Shown here: piece after piece, positions 17,418 through 24,718 of the stretch | Position numbering within the stretch: the first letter of the stretch is position 1 | Layout of the letters: every line of letters starts with the position of its first letter | DNA from: Caldifarciminota bacterium | GTDB taxonomy: Bacteria > Hydrothermota > UBA3072 | Length of the DNA stretch: 64,000 nucleotides | NCBI GenBank assembly: GCA_016930175.1 | Contig: JAFGHJ010000023.1 | Span: forward strand, 1-64,000 | Direction: 5' to 3' | The notes under the pieces: generated by a model | The model's database searches: none | Told to the model about the DNA's origin: nothing | What the model saw: only the letters and a program-made list of their open reading frames with translations | Position numbers and translations under genes: made by a program

Positions 17418-18455
17418 TTATAACCCCCTAAGAGCTAAGCCTAAAGCAAGGGCAAGGACCGGAGCTTCTTTTTCTATTGGTACTTTGATAAAGGGAGATT
17501 CACTGTCATATTCAAATTTAATGAAAGGATTTATGACCTCTGTGTGACCTCCGAATCGCTCTTCCAAGAATTGCGGTAATCCTGATATAAGACTTCCGCC
17601 GCCGCTTATAACAATTTCGTTGAAGTTCTCAAAACCTTCTGGAAGATAAGGTAATATTCTTTCTATGGCAACCCCGAGATCATCCTGGAAACTCTCCATG
17701 GCATTCTGATACGCGTATTGGTCTATATCTTCTTTTTTGCCCGACTTGATAATGTCTATAGCTCTCTCTCCGTCTATTCCAGCTTCTCTTTGTAAAGCCT
17801 GTATTAAATTATTAACCGAAGTAGAGACCGAACGCGTAAAATGGTTTACCGAACCCGAAATAAAACTCATTGTGGTAGACTGAGCGCCTACATCAAAGAG
17901 ACCTACTAATTTATTTGGATTAACTGTGTAATTGAACTCAAATATATTCTGTAAAGAGAAAGCTGCGATGTCTAGTATGATGGGTTCGAGACCAAGTTCT
18001 CGGAAAAGATTCATCCTTGCTTCTACAGTATCTCGCTTTGCACCTACGAGAAGAACTTCCATTGAATCTTCGCCAGCATCAGGGTTAACTATCTCAAAGT
18101 CGAGGGTAATATCCTCAATATCATAGGGTATATACTGTTCCGCTTCCCATTTGATCTGTTCTCTGGCCTCAGTCTCGTTCATTTTCGGCATCTTGATCTT
18201 CTTAACAATGATATCTCTTCCGGAGATGCAACTGACAACTTGCTTGTTGTCAACTTCTAGAGTCTGGAGATTTTCTCTTATTGCTTCCAGAACGGTCTCT
18301 CGGTCCATCATTTCTCCGTCAACAATAGCGTGTGAGGGTAAAGCAGTAATGTTACATTTAGTCATTACCGGCTTTTTGGCACTCCCTTCAACCACTACCG
18401 TTTTAACCGAATGGCTACCTATATCCATAGATAGTATCGAACTCTTCCTGAACAT
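17418..18455 (-). CDS. pilM: PilM actin-like type IV pilus assembly ATPase
   Basis: PilM is the cytoplasmic actin/FtsA-like protein that anchors PilN. The 345-residue protein shows the SMDIGSHSVKTVVVEG phosphate-1 loop, the LFDVGAQSTTMSFISG phosphate-2 loop and the adenosine motif ISGGGSLISGLPQFL. I chose the ATG at 18455, five bases after GAGAGG, rather than the GTG two codons upstream, which overlaps that site. It leads pilMNOPQ and has a good promoter. The pilin, pilB, pilC and pilT genes are not in the window. Confidence 0.93.
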   Translation of the reverse strand: MFRKSSILSMDIGSHSVKTVVVEGSAKKPVMTKCNITALPSHAIVDGEMMDRETVLEAIRENLQTLEVDNKQVVSCISGRDIIVKKIKMPKMNETEAREQIKWEAEQYIPYDIEDITLDFEIVNPDAGEDSMEVLLVGAKRDTVEARMNLFRELGLEPIILDIAAFSLQNIFEFNYTVNPNKLVGLFDVGAQSTTMSFISGSVNHFTRSVSTSVNNLIQALQREAGIDGERAIDIIKSGKKEDIDQYAYQNAMESFQDDLGVAIERILPYLPEGFENFNEIVISGGGSLISGLPQFLEERFGGHTEVINPFIKFEYDSESPFIKVPIEKEAPVLALALGLALRGL

Positions 18456-18484
18456 AAGCACCTCTCTTATTTGATCTTAAGGTA

Positions 18485-18514
18485 ATTATAAGTTCTCTTT
18501 AGTGGTTTGTCAAG
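18485..18514 (-). promoter_or_regulatory. promoter of pilMNOPQ
   Basis: On the minus strand TTGACA (18514-18509) and TATAAT (18490-18485) are 18 bases apart, about 30 bases upstream of the pilM ribosome site. Both hexamers match the consensus exactly. Confidence 0.65.
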
Positions 18515-18565
18515 CCCATTAAGGAATATCTTAGCTTTGCAAGTTTGCAAAATTCTGAGTGGTTA

Positions 18566-19306
18566 TCAAAACGTTCCTTTAAAATTCCACTCGGCAGACG
18601 AATATTTCAGCAGGGATTTTGGATTTAAAGGATTTTTGTTGAAGTTTTCAAAAGAAATATTGAAAGTGCTTTCGAAAGATTGAATTATAAGGCTTTTTAG
18701 CTCTTTCAATTCGATTTCTTTACCCGTTGCCATCTTAATTGTAGCCATACCTGAATCTATGGAAAAGCCCTCGGGCGTTTTCAGCATAATTGTCCCTTGT
18801 TGAAGAACTATATCTTTATCTCTATATTGTGCACTTCCTATGACTTTTTTTCTTCCCCAGCACAAATCGGCGAGCGAAATTGAGGAAAAACACATGGTTG
18901 GATTTCTTTGTTTTTTACTCGTAGAATCTCCTCTTTTGATTGTGGTTTCGATACCCAGGAGTTCAAAGGCTTTTTTGAAAGCAAATGAGATTTTTCCGTA
19001 AGACTCAATTACATTCCCTCCGATAATCGGATTACCTCGGTGAAAAACCATAGAATAAGTGCAATCGGATGAGTGAATGACCGCTCTTCCTCCTGTCCTG
19101 CGTCTGACCCACTTAAAACCTCTATTTTCTAATTCTTTGAGCCAATTTCCTGCTTCCTGGTGATACCCCAGAGAAACAGAAACCGGCGAAAAGTTAAAAA
19201 ATCTTAAAAAAACTGTGTTTTTGTCGTCTACACAACCCATTAAAGATTCGTCGTACGCCATATTGAAATAAGGATCTTTAAAACCAGTATCTATTAAATA
19301 CCACAT
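18566..19306 (-). CDS. lipoate-protein ligase A / octanoyltransferase family protein
   Basis: This family attaches lipoyl or octanoyl groups to lysines of lipoyl domains. I start at 19306 (MWYLIDTGF), where family homology begins; the upstream in-frame stretch is hydrophobic and unrelated. The 246-residue protein has RRRTGGRAVIH (about residues 68-78), the conserved Lys in GRKKVIGSAQ, and LQQGTIML. Cys139 lies in MCFSS, at the position of the catalytic Cys of Bacillus LipM octanoyltransferase, whereas true LplA ligases lack it. Octanoyl transfer is therefore a good alternative to free-lipoate ligation. There is no strong ribosome site, and the gene lies about 50 bases upstream of the pilM promoter on the same strand. 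Confidence 0.8.
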   Translation of the reverse strand: MWYLIDTGFKDPYFNMAYDESLMGCVDDKNTVFLRFFNFSPVSVSLGYHQEAGNWLKELENRGFKWVRRRTGGRAVIHSSDCTYSMVFHRGNPIIGGNVIESYGKISFAFKKAFELLGIETTIKRGDSTSKKQRNPTMCFSSISLADLCWGRKKVIGSAQYRDKDIVLQQGTIMLKTPEGFSIDSGMATIKMATGKEIELKELKSLIIQSFESTFNISFENFNKNPLNPKSLLKYSSAEWNFKGTF

Positions 19307-19357
19307 AATTATGAATAATAATAATGGTTGTAATGTTTTTTGCAACAGTATAATCAA

Positions 19358-19630
19358 TCAGGATTTTAAAATCCTGGACGTAGCTATTAGCTTTTGGCTA
19401 TTTGCTTTTAGCTTTTTAATAAAATAAATATCAAAACCATAGGCGGGAAAGCCAATGGCTAAAAGCTTAAAATATTGTAATTTTACATTTTGATATTTGA
19501 TTTTTGATATTCCGAAGAAAGTAAAACACAAGAACAGTTGACTACTCAAAGAAAAAAGAAAATTAATAGAATTCCTACAAAAATTACGGAACCTTTCGGA
19601 TTTTTTTTCGTCTTTATTTATGAAGAACAT
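19358..19630 (-). CDS. doubtful 90-residue open frame with a strong ribosome site
   Basis: The ATG at 19630 is preceded by AAGGAGG at ideal spacing and by a perfect 13-bp hairpin further upstream. The first 45 residues (MFFINKDEKKSERF, then a hydrophobic segment) could be a small membrane protein. From about 19515 down, however, the frame runs through AT-rich dispersed-repeat sequence (AGCTAAAAGC type), and the C-terminal third is repeat translation. I recognise no family. It may be a short gene with its end replaced by a repeat, or chance. Confidence 0.25.
   Translation of the reverse strand: MFFINKDEKKSERFRNFCRNSINFLFSLSSQLFLCFTFFGISKIKYQNVKLQYFKLLAIGFPAYGFDIYFIKKLKANSQKLIATSRILKS
19382..19515. 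repeat. AGCTAAAAGC-type and ATATTTGAT-type dispersed repeats
   Basis: The interval holds short quasi-tandem units (AGCTAATAGC, AGCCAAAAGC, AGCTAAAAGC on the minus strand). They recur near 44963-45000 and 46812-46840. An AT-only stretch reading ATTTTGATATTTGATTTTTG lies at about 19486-19510. Confidence 0.5.
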
Positions 19631-19645
19631 AACAACCTCCTTATT

Positions 19646-19679
19646 AAAGAATGCCCTCTCCCCTCTGAGGGCATTCTTT
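19646..19679. other. perfect 13-bp hairpin between divergent units
   Basis: AAAGAATGCCCTC (19646-19658) is followed by an 8-base loop and its exact reverse complement (19667-19679). It lies upstream of the Hsp20 promoter and just upstream of the ribosome site of the doubtful minus-strand frame. It could act as a two-way terminator or as a leader structure for that frame. No plus-strand gene lies immediately upstream to be terminated. Confidence 0.5.
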
Positions 19680-19692
19680 TATAAAAACAGGG

Positions 19693-19720
19693 TTGACAAA
19701 TTAAAAATTATATATATAAT
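19693..19720 (+). promoter_or_regulatory. promoter of the Hsp20 gene
   Basis: TTGACA (19693-19698) and TATAAT (19715-19720) are separated by 16 bases, 45 bases before the ATG. No CIRCE-type inverted repeat is present. Confidence 0.7.
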
Positions 19721-19765
19721 ATTTACTGATAATCGTGTAAAAAATCTTAAAAACGGGGTTGTATT

Positions 19766-20215
19766 ATGGCTAAGAAAGATTTAGCGCGGGATGATCCAGT
19801 TGGGAGGATTTTTAATCTGAGAGAAGATTTTGATGATATAATTAAAGATTTCTTCGCGGGTTTTTCAAAAGTTGGCGCAGGTATAGGGGTTTACCCTCTT
19901 CTGGATATAAAAGAAAACAAAGACAAATATATTATATTTATGGAGATACCTGGTGTGGAAAAGAAGGATTTAAAAATTTCGATAAAAAAAGATAAACTTA
20001 TTATTCAAGGAGAAAAGAAGGAAGAAAAGAAAAGGCAAGAAGAATCTTACCTCCGGGTTGAGCGTTCCTACGGAAATTTTATGAGATCGGTAAGCTTGCC
20101 AATGGAGGTAGATAAATCAAAAATAAACGCTAAGTACACGAAAGGTGTTTTGAGGATTACTCTACCAAAGACAGAAAAAAGAAAAACTAAAGAAGTAGAA
20201 GTTAAAATAACCTAA
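19766..20215 (+). CDS. small heat shock protein, Hsp20/alpha-crystallin family
   Basis: Small heat shock proteins are ATP-independent holdases that bind unfolding proteins in the cytosol. The 149-residue protein has an N-terminal arm, an alpha-crystallin domain from about residue 47 to 140 (MEIPGVEKKDLKISIKKDKL and SFYGNF-like VERSYGNFMRSVSLP), the GVLRITLPK signature and a short charged tail. It has its own strong promoter and lies about 80 bases before htrA, so stress-coupled expression with the protease is plausible. Confidence 0.95.
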   Translation: MAKKDLARDDPVGRIFNLREDFDDIIKDFFAGFSKVGAGIGVYPLLDIKENKDKYIIFMEIPGVEKKDLKISIKKDKLIIQGEKKEEKKRQEESYLRVERSYGNFMRSVSLPMEVDKSKINAKYTKGVLRITLPKTEKRKTKEVEVKIT

Positions 20216-20298
20216 CCGGAAAAAAAAGTTAAAATTATTTAGACTCTGCTTCGAATTAAGATATAAAACACGAGTGGGGAAAGTGAAAAGGAGAGCTT

Positions 20299-21780
20299 TT
20301 GAATAAAAAACTAATTGTATATGGAGCTTCTTTTGTTGCTGTCGTTGCTATTGTAGGATTTTTTGTAGGTGTGATAACGGCTGCCAGTTTTTCACTGAAT
20401 GCAAAACCGGAAAGCGAGAAAGTGGAAACATATGCTGCGGCTGGCAAGATTTCTTTTGCGCCCATAGTTGATAAAACTTCTACTGCAGTAGTTTCAATAG
20501 AAGGGGAAAGAACAGTTGTTTACAGATCGCCTTATTATGATTTTTTTGACGATCCTTTTTTTAGGAGATTTTTTGGAGAAGTGCCAAGGAAAAATTTGGA
20601 ACAGGAACAGAAATGGTTGGGTTCGGGTTTTATCGTCGAATATAAAGGGAAAGATTACATACTAACAAACAATCATGTGGTAAAAGACGCTCAACAACTA
20701 ACGGTATCTTTGTCCGATGAAAGAAAGTTTAGCGGAAACGATTTGGAAGTAATCGGAAGAGACCCTGAGACGGAAGTTGCAGTAATAAGGATAAAAAAAG
20801 GTGGAGATTTACCTGATATTACACCCGGAAGTGTTGAAGACTTAAAAGTTGGCGATTGGGTAATAGCTATTGGTAATCCATTCGGTCTCTTCGGTACGGT
20901 AACCGCCGGGGTTGTTTCCGCAAAGGGAAGATCTGAAGTATCTCTAAGCAGGAACATTTATGCGGATTTCATCCAGACAGATGCGGCTATAAATCAGGGA
21001 AACTCAGGTGGTCCTTTGATTAACTCTGAAGGAAAGGTTGTGGGGGTAAACACTATGATTGTATCGCAGACAGGGGGGAACATAGGTATTGGTTTTGCTG
21101 TACCCATAGATATCGCGATGGATGTATTACAATCTCTTGTAGAAACAGGGACTGTGGAGAGAGGGTATTTGGGTATTGTTCCTGAAAATTTAAGTCAAGA
21201 AATCAAAAAAGCTTTAAACTATCCTTATGAGAAAGGCGTTTACGTTATGCGGGTTGAGGAAGAAACGCCGGCAGCTGAAGCGGGTCTTGCTGAAGGTGAT
21301 ATAATTTTAACGATAGATAATAAAAAAATAGAGGATGTAAACATTTTAAGAAAGCTGATAGCTTCCAAAAGTCCGAATGCTAAAGTAGAAGTGACAGTTT
21401 GGAGGAACGGAGGGGAGAAAACCCTAACAGTTAAAATGGGGAAGAGGCCGGCCGGGGAGGTTTCCAGTAGGCCGATGGGTGGAGAAGAGTGGTTGGGTAT
21501 GCTGATGTTGCCTGCTACTTCAAAAGAAGCGGAAAGCATCTGGGGAGATAAAGCTGAGAATGGAGTGTTTGTAAGTGAGGTAAAGGAAGGTAGTCTGGCA
21601 GATAAAGCTGGGGTTATAGAGAAATCCTTAATAACTTTGGTTCAAGCTAAAAATAGATCTATGAAAATAAATGATATAGAAGATATAAAAATAGCTAAAA
21701 AAGATTTCAATCCACCATTGGTGTTGCTTTTGAACTTGCCAGACGGCTCAATAAGAGTTATAAGCATAGGGGAGAGTTAA
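20299..21780 (+). CDS. HtrA/Deg serine protease with two PDZ domains, Asp-to-Glu in the triad
   Basis: HtrA proteases degrade or refold damaged periplasmic proteins. The start is TTG, three bases after AAAGGAGAGC. The 493-residue protein has an N-terminal membrane or signal segment (residues 6-30), a trypsin-like domain (about 55-265) and two PDZ domains (about 290-380 and 400-490). The nucleophile is Ser236 in GNSGGP and the base is His126 in LTNNHVV. The usual triad Asp, found in a T/S-D-hydrophobic-A phrase, is Glu159 here (PETEVAVI). A Glu can support weak activity, so this may be a slow protease or a chaperone-leaning variant. The following sigma factor gene is in the same frame only four bases after the stop. 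Confidence 0.93.
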   Translation: MNKKLIVYGASFVAVVAIVGFFVGVITAASFSLNAKPESEKVETYAAAGKISFAPIVDKTSTAVVSIEGERTVVYRSPYYDFFDDPFFRRFFGEVPRKNLEQEQKWLGSGFIVEYKGKDYILTNNHVVKDAQQLTVSLSDERKFSGNDLEVIGRDPETEVAVIRIKKGGDLPDITPGSVEDLKVGDWVIAIGNPFGLFGTVTAGVVSAKGRSEVSLSRNIYADFIQTDAAINQGNSGGPLINSEGKVVGVNTMIVSQTGGNIGIGFAVPIDIAMDVLQSLVETGTVERGYLGIVPENLSQEIKKALNYPYEKGVYVMRVEEETPAAEAGLAEGDIILTIDNKKIEDVNILRKLIASKSPNAKVEVTVWRNGGEKTLTVKMGKRPAGEVSSRPMGGEEWLGMLMLPATSKEAESIWGDKAENGVFVSEVKEGSLADKAGVIEKSLITLVQAKNRSMKINDIEDIKIAKKDFNPPLVLLLNLPDGSIRVISIGES

Positions 21781-21783
21781 AAA

Positions 21784-22608
21784 ATAAAAAAGGTTAGAGG
21801 TTCTCTACCTGTTTATTTACAGGAGATTCAAAAATATGATCTCCTTACCCCAGAAGAGGAAAAGGAATTGGGGAGAAGGGCTCGTTTGGGAGATCAAAAT
21901 GCGAAAAGGAAATTAGTGGAATCTAATCTCCGCTTTGTGGTTTCTGTAGCGAAGGCCTACAGGAATATGGGAACACCTTTTACAGATCTCATTAACGAAG
22001 GTAATGTAGGTTTGATTAAAGCTGCAGAGCGTTTTGATGAACGCAGAGGGGTCAGATTCCTGTCTTATGCCGTTTGGTGGGTTAAACAGGCTATAATGAA
22101 AGCTGTAACTGAACATATAAAATCTTACCGTCTTCCCATGAGCAGGGCGGGGAAAATGCTGAAAGTCAAGAAAACAAAAGAAAGGGTGACCAGAGAAATA
22201 GGCAGGGAGCCTTCTATAGAAGAAATTGCAGAGGAGTTGGATACAGATGTTGAAAAGATAGAAGAGTCAATCAAAGTAGCAAAACACGATATCTCCCTCG
22301 ATGATACAATAAAAAATACAGATGACTTAGAATACCTCGATGTAATCTCTGAAGATGTTGTAACACCAGAAGAAGAGTACTATAGAAATAAATTTATAGA
22401 AGACATAAGATACAGTCTTGATAGACTCAAGCCAAGGGATCGAAAAATTATAATTTACTACTTTGGGATGGAAGGGAAAAGGCCTCACACTTTAGAAGAA
22501 ATTGGAAGAATTCTTGGTGTTTCCAGGGAAAGAGTAAGACAACTTAGAAATCGTGCATTAAAACAACTAAGGGAAAACACTCCTATAGATGAAGCATTCA
22601 TTCCTTAA
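21784..22608 (+). CDS. group 2 sigma-70 family factor (RpoD/SigA-like), AUA start proposed
   Basis: This sigma factor directs RNA polymerase to promoters. Conventional start codons begin at a TTG (21868), but the same frame upstream encodes an intact region 1.2 (LPVYLQEI and LLTPEEEKEL). No ATG, GTG or TTG exists between the htrA stop and that region. The codon where Met is expected is ATA at 21784, nine bases after AGGGGAG. The resulting 274-residue protein has region 2 (NEGNVGLIKAAERFD, FLSYAVWWVKQAI), region 3 and region 4 (TLEEIGRILGVSRERVRQLR), and lacks a long region 1.1. Its length suits a group 2 factor or a minimal primary one. It overlaps the LytM gene by 20 bases. Confidence 0.88.
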   Translation: MKKVRGSLPVYLQEIQKYDLLTPEEEKELGRRARLGDQNAKRKLVESNLRFVVSVAKAYRNMGTPFTDLINEGNVGLIKAAERFDERRGVRFLSYAVWWVKQAIMKAVTEHIKSYRLPMSRAGKMLKVKKTKERVTREIGREPSIEEIAEELDTDVEKIEESIKVAKHDISLDDTIKNTDDLEYLDVISEDVVTPEEEYYRNKFIEDIRYSLDRLKPRDRKIIIYYFGMEGKRPHTLEEIGRILGVSRERVRQLRNRALKQLRENTPIDEAFIP

Positions 22609-23398
22609 GATTGTATTAATTCCGCATGATAAGGGTCAAAACAAATGGTTAAAAATACCTTTTTTTGTTATAATACTTATTGTTTTAATACTTATTCTCA
22701 GCGGATTTTATTTCTTTAACAATCTCCAAAATTTCGTTAACGTGTCTTCTCTTGCTTTCCTGGAAACAGACAATCAAAAGCTCAAAGAAAAAGTTTCCGA
22801 GCTCAGGAAAAGAGCAGCTGAATTTGAAGGGAAAATTGATTCTTTACTTCAAGAGCAGTATATAGCCTTTAGGGAACACAATATTTTGGAAGACGTTCCT
22901 CAAAGTACTTTTGATTTTTCTCCGGAGAGCCTCATGGTGATGTCCATGTGGGTCGATTCGGTTTTTGAAGCCACTTCTAAACTTGATTATTCTACTTTAA
23001 GCTCTATGCCTTCTATAATGCCAGTAAAAGGGCATATAATAAGGAGGTTCGGAAATCAAATAGATCCTTATACGGGCAAGAAAAAGCCCCATAAAGGAAT
23101 TAGCATTTTATCATCCTTAAATACTCCGGTAGTTTCAACCGGAGATGGTATTGTAAGACAGGTAGGTAACGACAAAGGTAAGGGACTTTTTGTTGAAATT
23201 GCACATTCATGCGGGCTTGTGAGCTCCTATTCTCATTTGCTAAACGCTGCTGTTAGAGAAGGAGAGAAAGTGAAAAGAGGTTCTGTAATAGGCTATGTCG
23301 GTCAGTCCGGAAGAGCTCCTTATCCATATCTTTATTATGAAATAAAGAAAGATAATATCAATTTGGACCCGGAGAATTTAATTTTTGGAGGATTTTAA
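22589..23398 (+). CDS. membrane-anchored degenerate LytM/M23 domain protein
   Basis: This 269-residue protein has one N-terminal membrane segment (about residues 22-44), a coiled coil (about 58-92) and a C-terminal LytM/M23 fold (about 143-265). In active M23 endopeptidases zinc is held by the HxxxD and HxH motifs. Here His168 remains, but the Asp position is Ser172 and both His of HxH are Tyr (Tyr247 and Tyr249 in YPYLYYE). His216 of YSHL is kept. It should therefore be inactive, like EnvC or NlpD, and may activate or position a cell-wall amidase. The start lies inside the end of the sigma factor gene. Confidence 0.85.
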   Translation: MKHSFLKIVLIPHDKGQNKWLKIPFFVIILIVLILILSGFYFFNNLQNFVNVSSLAFLETDNQKLKEKVSELRKRAAEFEGKIDSLLQEQYIAFREHNILEDVPQSTFDFSPESLMVMSMWVDSVFEATSKLDYSTLSSMPSIMPVKGHIIRRFGNQIDPYTGKKKPHKGISILSSLNTPVVSTGDGIVRQVGNDKGKGLFVEIAHSCGLVSSYSHLLNAAVREGEKVKRGSVIGYVGQSGRAPYPYLYYEIKKDNINLDPENLIFGGF

Positions 23399-24688
23399 TT
23401 GGGAATTATTACTGAACTAAAAAAGGGTAGAATTCCTTCTTTGGTTCAGAAAATCGCAAGAGCAGAAAAAATACAACTCGATGTTCTAATCAAAGGAATA
23501 CTCGAGAGAAGGATTGTAATAACCAGGAACAAAAAAAGAAAAAAAGTAAAGCCGACTGGAATTGGTTACCCTCTTACAACAAAAATTAATGCAAATGTTG
23601 GTACTTCGACCGATAAATCAGATATAACGTTTGAGGTTAAAAAAGCTATTTTAGCTGAAAAAGCAGGCGCGGACACCATTATGGATCTTTCTACCGGCGG
23701 AGATATCAGAAAAATCAGACAAGAAATTCTAAAGAAAACAACTATTCCTCTTGGAACCGTACCCATATATCAGGCTGCGATAGAAGCTGTTCAAAAGAAA
23801 GGTGGTATAGTCCACATGACAGAGAAACAAATCTTCGAAGTGATAGAAGAACAGGCGGAAGATGGAGTGGATTTTATGACCCTTCACTGCGGCGTAACGC
23901 TGGAAACTTTCAAATGTCTTCAAAGCGAAGGCAGAGTAATGGACGTGGTTTCTAGAGGAGGAACCTTACTCTTAACCTGGATGCTTTATAATAAGAAAGA
24001 GAATCCTTTATATACCAACTTCGATAAAATACTCGATATCGCTTCCGATTATGATATAACTCTGTCGTTAGGAGATGGTTTTCGCCCGGGAGCGATTGAG
24101 GATTCATCTGATAGAGCTCAATTCCATGAGTTGAGTATTCTCGGAGAATTAACAAAGAGAGCTTGGATGCGAGATGTTCAGGTAATAATAGAAGGTCCGG
24201 GTCACATTCCGTTAAACGAAATCGAGATGAATGTAAAAATGGAAAAGAAAATCTGTCATGGAGCACCTTTTTATGTTTTGGGTCCTCTGGTAACGGATAT
24301 TGCCCCGGGTTACGATCATATTGTATCGGCAATCGGCGGAGCTGTGGCAGCATATTACGGGGCAGACTTTCTCTGTTACGTTACTCCCTCTGAGCATCTT
24401 GGAATACCTGACCTTGAAGATGTCGAGAAAGGAGTCATCGCATCTAGAATAGCTGCTCACGCAGGTGATATAGCAAAAGGTATTCCCGGTGCAAAAGAAT
24501 GGGACAAAGAAATCTCAATTGCAAGGAAAAAGATGGACTGGGAAAGGCAGTTTGAACTTGTAATAGATGCCGAAAAAGCTAAAAGCACTAGGAATAAAAT
24601 GACGCCCAAAATCAAAGAAGTCTGTTCGATGTGCGGAGAATTCTGCGCTATAAAGCTTCTAACTGATGCTCTGAAAAAAAACAAATAA
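23399..24688 (+). CDS. thiC: phosphomethylpyrimidine synthase ThiC
   Basis: ThiC is a radical SAM enzyme that rearranges aminoimidazole ribotide to the HMP-phosphate pyrimidine of thiamine. The 429-residue protein is of the short type and has KINANVGTS, DLSTGGDI, GTVPIYQA, a metal-binding GPGHIPL, and a C-terminal cluster motif CSMCGEFC (CX2CX3C). The motif is one residue tighter than the CX2CX4C often quoted for long ThiC. The start is TTG, seven bases after GGAGG and immediately after the LytM stop. No TPP riboswitch is visible upstream. A ThiC paralogue for benzimidazole synthesis is a less likely alternative. Confidence 0.93.
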   Translation: MGIITELKKGRIPSLVQKIARAEKIQLDVLIKGILERRIVITRNKKRKKVKPTGIGYPLTTKINANVGTSTDKSDITFEVKKAILAEKAGADTIMDLSTGGDIRKIRQEILKKTTIPLGTVPIYQAAIEAVQKKGGIVHMTEKQIFEVIEEQAEDGVDFMTLHCGVTLETFKCLQSEGRVMDVVSRGGTLLLTWMLYNKKENPLYTNFDKILDIASDYDITLSLGDGFRPGAIEDSSDRAQFHELSILGELTKRAWMRDVQVIIEGPGHIPLNEIEMNVKMEKKICHGAPFYVLGPLVTDIAPGYDHIVSAIGGAVAAYYGADFLCYVTPSEHLGIPDLEDVEKGVIASRIAAHAGDIAKGIPGAKEWDKEISIARKKMDWERQFELVIDAEKAKSTRNKMTPKIKEVCSMCGEFCAIKLLTDALKKNK

Positions 24689-24718
24689 AGTGAGAAGATT
24701 AGAAATAGAATAATTACG

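Noticed and set aside
19359..19376. Perfect 18-base palindrome CAGGATTTTAAAATCCTG
   Set aside because: It could be an operator or a small terminator stem, but no promoter or T-run is aligned with it and it sits in repeat-rich sequence.
19646..19679. CIRCE or heat-shock operator for Hsp20
   Set aside because: The hairpin does not match the CIRCE half-site and lies upstream of the promoter rather than over it.
23300..23400. TPP riboswitch upstream of thiC
   Set aside because: thiC starts immediately after the upstream coding region and no TPP-aptamer sequence was recognised.
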